DNA of 7,013 bases from Victivallales bacterium (GTDB taxonomy: Bacteria > Verrucomicrobiota > Lentisphaeria > Oligosphaerales > Oligosphaeraceae). Made by a program: the position numbers and the translations under genes. Below, one piece after another: positions 1 through 4,314 of this stretch (position 1 is the first letter of the stretch; the number at the start of each line of letters is the position of its first letter). The stretch spans positions 1-7,013 of the forward strand of contig JAGCTA010000405.1 of the NCBI GenBank assembly GCA_017963875.1. Direction: 5' to 3'. The notes below the pieces were generated by a model that worked only from the letters and a program-made list of their open reading frames with translations, was not told the origin of the DNA and ran no database searches.

Positions 1-32
1 ACTGTTAAAAAAAGACTTATTATCGTCAGTAT

Positions 33-812
33 TTATAAATCGACATCCTGCGGCATGTGCTGTGCGGAACAACCTGCGTCAACCACAAGCCGTTCTCCGC
101 AGATGTTCTTGGAAGCATCGGAAGCCAGAAAAGCAACGGCCTGGGCGATATCCTCGGCTGTCGCTTCATGACGCAGTGGGCAGTTGTCACGGCGTCTTTT
201 GCGGGTGGTTTCGTCCAGGCGGTCCCAACGGTCGGTATAAATGTAACCTGGAGCGACTTCGTTGACGCGGATGCCCTTTGGGCCGAGGTCAACGGCCATC
301 GAGCGTGTCAATGCATCAATGCCGCCTTTGCTTGCAACATACGCCGTGCGGTTGCGGATGGCGCGCATGGAGACATTTGAGCCAAGATTCACGATGACGC
401 CGCGACTTTCCTGCTCCAACATCATTTTCACTGCATGTTGGGAGACATTGAACATTCCCCCGAGGTTGGTGGTGATGACTTTCATGAAGAATTCCCATGT
501 CATTTCTTCAAAAGGTGCGCCGATGCCCTGGTTGCAGGCGTTGTTGACTAGGATATCCAGCCGTCCTGCACGCTCGCGGATAAGTTGGAAAAGGCGTTCC
601 ACGTCCTCAGGATTGCTAATGTCCGCAGGTGCCTCGATGAAATTGTCCAGGCCCATCGCACGCAGTTCTGCCGCGCCTTTGGCCGTAGATTCAGGCGACG
701 AACTACAGACAAAAACCATCGCTCCTTCCCGAAGGAAGAGGGCGGCGATACCAACGCCAGTGTTTCGGCTGGTGCCAGTGACAAGGACGACTTTGTTTTC
801 AAAACGCTTCAT
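33..812 (-). CDS. SDR-family NAD(P)-dependent oxidoreductase (classical short-chain dehydrogenase)
   Basis: A 259-residue classical short-chain dehydrogenase, the usual length for the family, predicted soluble and cytoplasmic. The Rossmann fold begins with TGTSRNTG (residues 12-19), where Asn17 replaces the central Gly of TGxxxGxG. Asp64 follows beta-3, NNAC is at 90-93, and the catalytic tetrad is Asn116, Ser145, Tyr158 and Lys162. APG (187-189) sits in the cofactor loop. Beta-2 ends in Cys-Ser-Ser (36-38) rather than Asp, which hints at NADP(H) preference, but weakly. The start overlaps the stop of the dehydratase gene in an ATGA, and AAGGA lies 9 bases upstream (822-826) inside that gene's last codons, so translation is probably coupled. 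Beside a sugar-acid dehydratase, a role as a sugar, sugar-acid or 2-keto-3-deoxy-acid dehydrogenase is likely (inference). SDR motifs alone do not reveal the substrate. The family call is near certain; the substrate is unknown. Confidence 0.95.
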   Translation of the reverse strand: MKRFENKVVLVTGTSRNTGVGIAALFLREGAMVFVCSSSPESTAKGAAELRAMGLDNFIEAPADISNPEDVERLFQLIRERAGRLDILVNNACNQGIGAPFEEMTWEFFMKVITTNLGGMFNVSQHAVKMMLEQESRGVIVNLGSNVSMRAIRNRTAYVASKGGIDALTRSMAVDLGPKGIRVNEVAPGYIYTDRWDRLDETTRKRRRDNCPLRHEATAEDIAQAVAFLASDASKNICGERLVVDAGCSAQHMPQDVDL

Positions 813-2002
813 TTCTGTTTTTCCTTTTCGCTGAATGTGATGCTGTAGTATGGGGTTGCGTCTGCTGGGCGAATGCTTGTCAGGTCGCCTCGGTAGTGCC
901 TGAGGGATGTTTCAATATAGGGATGCTTGAGAAGTTCAGCCTCGTTCAGTTCGATGCCAAGGCCTGGACGCTCGGGAATCTTCATGCACCCATCGACCAG
1001 TTCAAGCCGTTCATCGCATAAATCGGCCCTGTAGGACACGTCGGTCATCATCATCTCAAGGACGATGAAATTCGGAACGCACGCGGCCAATTGAAGCGTG
1101 GCTGCGTTGGCGACTGGGCCAGACGGGTTGTGGGGGCAGAAGCCAATATGCCGTGCTTCGGCCTCGCCTGCCAGAAGACGCATTTCCATGATTCCGCCAG
1201 CGTGCGAGACATCTGGCTGAATGTAGTCCGTGCAGTTCAAATCAAAGAACTGGCGGTATTCATAGCGGTTGTAAAGACGTTCCCCTGCGGCCAATGACAC
1301 GCGGATGCGTTCCTTGACTTCCCTAAGGCCGTTTTTGTCATCGGGGGGGATTGGCTCTTCAAACCAGTAGATGTCAAAGTCCTCCAGTGCCTTGCCAATT
1401 TTCACTGCCGTTGGAATGTCAAAGCGACCATGCCCTTCAATGAGTATCTGAACATCTTTTCCAACGGTTTCGGAAACCTTTTTGACGCATTCAAAGGCTG
1501 TTTCCATGTCGTGCTTTGAAATTTGCTGCCATGCTTTTCCGAATGGGTCCCATTTGCAACCCCAAAAGCGGTTCCGTCTAACTTCAAGTGCTTTCTCGGC
1601 AAATTCATCAGGCGTTTTGGCGGGGGAAAACCAACCGTTTACATAAATTGGAACAGCATCGCGGACTTTCCCGCCAAGCAATTCATAGACGGGAACGCCG
1701 AGCGTTTTTCCCTTGATGTCCCATAATGCCATCTCGACACCCGCTAGTGCGGACATGAGCACGGGTCCGCCACGCCAGTAGGCATCGCGATAGCAGTCAT
1801 GACGAAATGCCTCGATTCGGCTTGGATCACTGCCGATGAGATAGCGTTCCAAGTCATGGATTGCGGCGACGACGGTGTTTTCCTTGTATTCCAGCGTTGA
1901 TTCGCCCCATCCGTGGAGTCCAGCATCCGTTTCCACTTTGATGAAAACGAAATTTGTCCGATAGGCATTGCAGACGAAGGTCTTGACAGCAGTGATTTTC
2001 AT
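809..2002 (-). CDS. Mandelate racemase/enolase-superfamily sugar-acid dehydratase (galactonate dehydratase-like)
   Basis: A 397-residue enolase-superfamily protein with an N-terminal alpha+beta capping domain (about 1-115) and a TIM-like barrel (about 116-360). Visible barrel residues are the metal ligands Glu189 (in EGHGRF, followed by His191), Glu215 (WFEEP) and Glu241 (AAGER). An Asp264/His291 pair (QPDVSHAGG, CPHNPSGP) would be the acid/base dyad. His on the third-strand motif plus His after the seventh strand is the D-galactonate/mannonate dehydratase-like pattern: Mg-dependent removal of water from an aldonic acid to give a 2-keto-3-deoxy acid. Galactonate dehydratases usually have Asp where Glu189 sits. 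The capping domain reads typically (GWGES, 31-35). The protein ends in a charged tail. It is the first gene of the minus-strand operon with the SDR. There is no clear Shine-Dalgarno before the ATG at 2002, only an A-rich leader. The superfamily and dehydratase reading are strong; the actual acid (galactonate, fuconate, rhamnonate or another) is open. Confidence 0.93.
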   Translation of the reverse strand: MKITAVKTFVCNAYRTNFVFIKVETDAGLHGWGESTLEYKENTVVAAIHDLERYLIGSDPSRIEAFRHDCYRDAYWRGGPVLMSALAGVEMALWDIKGKTLGVPVYELLGGKVRDAVPIYVNGWFSPAKTPDEFAEKALEVRRNRFWGCKWDPFGKAWQQISKHDMETAFECVKKVSETVGKDVQILIEGHGRFDIPTAVKIGKALEDFDIYWFEEPIPPDDKNGLREVKERIRVSLAAGERLYNRYEYRQFFDLNCTDYIQPDVSHAGGIMEMRLLAGEAEARHIGFCPHNPSGPVANAATLQLAACVPNFIVLEMMMTDVSYRADLCDERLELVDGCMKIPERPGLGIELNEAELLKHPYIETSLRHYRGDLTSIRPADATPYYSITFSEKEKQK

Positions 2003-2034
2003 GTTTCAGTTTTTTGTTTTTTGCAGTATTCCAT

Positions 2035-2061
2035 ATTATAAAATTGTTTCCTTAATGTAAT
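2035..2061 (-). promoter_or_regulatory. Candidate promoter for the dehydratase-SDR operon
   Basis: On the minus strand a perfect TATAAT lies at 2040-2035, with ATTACA (4 of 6 to TTGACA) at 2061-2056 and a short 15-base spacer. Transcription would begin near 2028 and give a leader of about 26 bases before the ATG at 2002. The leader is A-rich and has no Shine-Dalgarno match, so initiation may rely on an unstructured A-rich leader. The weak -35 and short spacer suggest dependence on an activator. Confidence 0.45.
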
Positions 2062-2070
2062 AGTTGCTTG

Positions 2071-2098
2071 GTGAACTGCAAACAAAGGCAAAGTGAAC
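2071..2098. repeat. GTGAAC direct repeat pair, possible activator site
   Basis: GTGAAC occurs at 2071-2076 and 2093-2098, exactly 22 bases start to start, which is about two helical turns. GCAAA also recurs at 2078-2082 and 2088-2092, ten bases apart. The pair lies between the two divergent promoter candidates. Direct repeats about 21-22 bases apart are the usual arrangement for AraC-type activators. The regulator is not encoded in this window, so the link is inference. Confidence 0.35.
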
Positions 2099-2111
2099 AA
2101 AAGAAAGTTTG

Positions 2112-2139
2112 TCTCGCGATGATTGGCGAGTTCGCGAGA
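2112..2139. repeat. Inverted repeat with TCGCGA cores, possible operator
   Basis: TCTCGCGA (2112-2119) and TCGCGAGA (2132-2139) are perfect reverse complements of 8 bases around a 12-base spacer. Each arm contains the self-complementary hexamer TCGCGA, and the two hexamers are 18 bases apart. The -35 candidate TTGGCG lies in the spacer. This is GC-rich symmetry in otherwise AT-rich intergenic DNA, consistent with a repressor operator. If transcription starts farther upstream it could instead form an mRNA hairpin. Confidence 0.45.
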
Positions 2140-2152
2140 GTGAGGATATATT
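2123..2152 (+). promoter_or_regulatory. Candidate promoter for the glycosidase-like gene
   Basis: TTGGCG (2123-2128, 4 of 6) and TATATT (2147-2152, 5 of 6) are separated by 18 bases. A transcript would start near 2159 and leave a leader of about 55 bases before the ATG at 2214. The -35 element lies within the loop of the TCGCGA inverted repeat, so a protein bound there could block polymerase. The call is based on consensus match only; TATGAT at 2166-2171 is an alternative -10. Confidence 0.33.
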
Positions 2153-2203
2153 CTTTTCTGAATTCTATGATAGTACTGAAGACATCACGTATGTTTTACA
2201 ACA

Positions 2204-2209
2204 AGAGGA
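2204..2209 (+). promoter_or_regulatory. Ribosome binding site deciding the 2214 start
   Basis: AGAGGA, four bases before the ATG at 2214, is a good purine-rich Shine-Dalgarno. No comparable site precedes the in-frame TTG at 2109, where only an A/G-rich stretch (aaagaaag) is present. This favours the shorter 655-residue product. Confidence 0.65.
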
Positions 2210-2213
2210 AGCC

Positions 2214-4181
2214 ATGAACGCAACGTCTTTTTCCAAACGTCCCTATTATCCGTTTGCATTGGCGAACGGCAACGACACGGTTCTGTTGAATTATACGGGT
2301 GCAATGGTTTCAGGCGTTACTGGCCATACGCATAATGAACAGCATCAGGCGGGTGTCTGCGCATGGTACAAGGCGGAGCATCGGCGGAATTCATCTCGCC
2401 TCAAGCCGATTGTCTCTTTTGGATATCAAGTCGAAATCAATGGCGAAGTCCGCGAACCACTTGACTATGACCAAAGATTCGATGCATCGACAGCCACACT
2501 GACTACAAGAGTTACTTTCGCCTTGGGGACGGTGATTGACATTCAAGCGTTTCTATCGGATTCCAGCGTGCTAGTCATGGCTTTCTCCGTCATTTCATGC
2601 AATGCCTCCGACATCTTTTTGACTCCGATGATATACGTCCCAGGTGCCGTTCCCTGCGGGATGCTGCTTGAAGAAAACACTGTGCTGGAGGAAACGGCGG
2701 ACGGGGTGGATTTTACATATAATATAGATGAAAACTGTGGCAGGGGAGTGTTGCGGACTGACAGAAAAGGATGGAGCCATAAACAATATAATAAAGGAAC
2801 ACGCCTCATCGGGATGCGCTATAGCAATATCTCGCCAGGCTGGAAGATGACAGCGTATGTCTCGTGTGCAGATGATCCACTTCTGCCATGCACGGATTTC
2901 ACGGGATTCCGCGAGGCACATCTGAAGCGCTGGAGCGATTATTACGGGACGTCCTCCGTCAAACTTCCCGATGATGAACTCCAATACGCATACGAACTTT
3001 CCAGATATGTGGTGGCTAGCATGTTGCATCGCGGCGGGGCATTGCCTGTCGGACATCTCCCAAGTTTGTGGAATGGCGGGACATGTTGCCCCTACGATTC
3101 TGAAATGATGCAATTGGCACTCCTTCAGGGTAATAACTTGCAGGATGGACGGCATCATGTGGATTTCTATCTCGGCTATTTCGACGAAGGAGTTGAACTG
3201 GCAAAGGCCGTTGGACTGAAAGGATTTGCGTTCAGCAACTGGTCGGATGTTCTTGGAAATCACAAGAGCAGCGATATCAAGAGGGAACTGACGTACAGAA
3301 AGGCCCCGATGATAGGCCTGATGGGAATTGCTGCGGCCAATGCGGAGTTGTATTCAGGGAAAAAAGATCCGCAGTTGGAGAAACTGGCGGAGGCGTGCGC
3401 GGATTTCATCGAATGCTTTATTCGAGATGGGAACAAAATTGTTTCCTGCGTCGCGGGAAATGAATCTGATATTGAGGTGGAGCGTGATACATTCATGCTG
3501 ATGGTTATCATCCGCTTGTTCGAAATGACGGAAATGCTTTTCAATGATAGCCGACACGGCGCGATTGCGCGGGAACTTCGTAAGGAACTGCTGCTGAACC
3601 GCCGTCAGGACGGAATAATCATGCCATTTGCCAATGCAACTTATACGGCGGGAATGACTACCCATGTCCAGTATTATCTTCCCGATTTGGTCAGTGAAGA
3701 GGATTTGGATAAATCGCTGTTCAATGTGGATAGTCCATCAAGGATGGATTTTGACCAGCCGTCGGAAGTGTATCGCCACTGGCCGTGGATCGATTGCCAC
3801 TATGCGAGGGCGTATGCATTTGCAGGCAGTCCAGCCAAGGCATTCATGTATTTGACGCACTGGTTTGACTATGCCGCCGCAACAGGGGCTTCGCCTGAAA
3901 AAATACGGCTGGACGGTTTCCCAATCGGCTATTGGTATCCGACGCCATACGCGCTTTATCTTCAGGCCTTGTACGCGTCTTTTGCTCATATTGATGCACA
4001 AGGGCGGCTGAAGGTACTCTACGGATTTGATGGAACCTGGAAGGATTTGGAAGCCACCAGCCTGAGGCTTCCAGGCGGCTTGAATGTCTCTGTAAGCGTC
4101 CAAGGCGGGAAAATGGAAAGATTGGATATAATTGGCGGAAATGACACTCTGCAAGTGCTTGTCAATCCAATCTATCAATGA
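2214..4181 (+). CDS. Putative six-hairpin (alpha/alpha)6-barrel glycosidase-like protein
   Basis: A 655-residue protein. The start is placed at the ATG at 2214 because AGAGGA lies 4 bases upstream; an in-frame TTG at 2109 would add 35 acidic residues encoded across promoter-like DNA. The N-terminal ~220 residues are rich in beta strands, like the super-sandwich of GH65/GH94/GH95-type enzymes. Residues ~255-600 are helical with repeated hairpins, and ~600-655 form a short beta-rich end. Candidate active-site stretches are the aromatic/acidic segment SLWNGG...YDSEMM (284-299, with Asp295 and Glu297), EVERD (421-425) and WPWIDCH (523-529, with Asp527). YDSEM resembles the WDTE segment of clan GH-L enzymes. 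I do not recognise a defined family, so neither substrate nor catalytic acid can be named. No signal peptide or membrane segment is seen, so a cytoplasmic enzyme acting on imported oligosaccharide is likely. Next to dehydratase, SDR and FAD genes it probably supplies or remodels the sugar (inference). A non-catalytic or lyase role is possible. Confidence 0.7.
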   Translation: MNATSFSKRPYYPFALANGNDTVLLNYTGAMVSGVTGHTHNEQHQAGVCAWYKAEHRRNSSRLKPIVSFGYQVEINGEVREPLDYDQRFDASTATLTTRVTFALGTVIDIQAFLSDSSVLVMAFSVISCNASDIFLTPMIYVPGAVPCGMLLEENTVLEETADGVDFTYNIDENCGRGVLRTDRKGWSHKQYNKGTRLIGMRYSNISPGWKMTAYVSCADDPLLPCTDFTGFREAHLKRWSDYYGTSSVKLPDDELQYAYELSRYVVASMLHRGGALPVGHLPSLWNGGTCCPYDSEMMQLALLQGNNLQDGRHHVDFYLGYFDEGVELAKAVGLKGFAFSNWSDVLGNHKSSDIKRELTYRKAPMIGLMGIAAANAELYSGKKDPQLEKLAEACADFIECFIRDGNKIVSCVAGNESDIEVERDTFMLMVIIRLFEMTEMLFNDSRHGAIARELRKELLLNRRQDGIIMPFANATYTAGMTTHVQYYLPDLVSEEDLDKSLFNVDSPSRMDFDQPSEVYRHWPWIDCHYARAYAFAGSPAKAFMYLTHWFDYAAATGASPEKIRLDGFPIGYWYPTPYALYLQALYASFAHIDAQGRLKVLYGFDGTWKDLEATSLRLPGGLNVSVSVQGGKMERLDIIGGNDTLQVLVNPIYQ

Positions 4182-4238
4182 GAAACTAATGTGACAAGGG
4201 ACAACAGGATTCAGCGTGATTATTTTATGTAGAAGACA

Positions 4239-4267
4239 TTGACTAGACGCATTATTAGGTTTATTTT
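4239..4267 (+). promoter_or_regulatory. Candidate promoter for the FAD oxidoreductase gene
   Basis: TTGACT (4239-4244, 5 of 6) is followed after 17 bases by TATTTT (4262-4267, 4 of 6). A start near 4274 would give a leader of about 40 bases that begins just before the TTGAAT/ATTCAA hairpin. No terminator hairpin is visible between 4182 and this site, so read-through from the upstream gene is also expected. Confidence 0.4.
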
Positions 4268-4279
4268 ATTTTGATTTTT

Positions 4280-4297
4280 ATTGAATATGGATTCAAT
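4280..4297 (+). repeat. Perfect 7-base inverted repeat in the FAD gene leader
   Basis: ATTGAAT (4280-4286) and ATTCAAT (4291-4297) are exact reverse complements around the four-base loop ATGG. The repeat ends two bases before AGAGGA (4299-4304), the Shine-Dalgarno of the FAD gene. It is too AT-rich and lacks the U-run for an intrinsic terminator. It may be an operator for a dimeric regulator just downstream of the start point, or a small leader hairpin affecting ribosome access. Confidence 0.45.
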
Positions 4298-4298
4298 C

Positions 4299-4304
4299 AG
4301 AGGA
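4299..4304 (+). promoter_or_regulatory. Ribosome binding site of the FAD oxidoreductase gene
   Basis: AGAGGA lies 10 bases before the ATG at 4315, slightly long but workable. It is the same hexamer as at the glycosidase-like gene. It supports the ATG at 4315 over the later in-frame ATGs at 4333 and 4345, which lack such a site. Confidence 0.5.
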
Positions 4305-4314
4305 ATATTTGAAG

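Noticed and set aside
1..32. Possible intrinsic terminator downstream of the SDR gene (seven T on the minus strand at 13-7)
   Set aside because: The only stem before the T-run is GAC/GTC, three base pairs around an eight-base loop, too weak to call; the sequence is also cut by the window edge.
31..40. Perfect palindrome ATTTATAAAT across the SDR stop codon
   Set aside because: Short, pure A/T and placed at a gene end; expected by chance in AT-rich sequence.
262..834. A 190-codon plus-strand open frame opposite the SDR gene
   Set aside because: The opposite strand encodes a complete SDR with all catalytic residues; this frame is low-complexity Arg/Ser/Pro antisense sequence.
2109..2213. N-terminal extension of the glycosidase-like protein from an in-frame TTG at 2109 (35 extra residues)
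   Set aside because: No Shine-Dalgarno before the TTG, the extra residues are acidic and featureless, and the DNA carries an inverted repeat and promoter-like boxes; the ATG at 2214 has AGAGGA at good spacing.
2595..3263. A 222-codon minus-strand open frame inside the glycosidase-like gene
   Set aside because: The translation is rich in Ile, His and Cys with no domain pattern; it is a shadow of the sense gene.
4182..4238. Terminator or small gene between the glycosidase-like and FAD genes
   Set aside because: No GC-rich hairpin with a T-run and no open frame with a start site were found; the stretch appears to be plain spacer before the promoter candidate.
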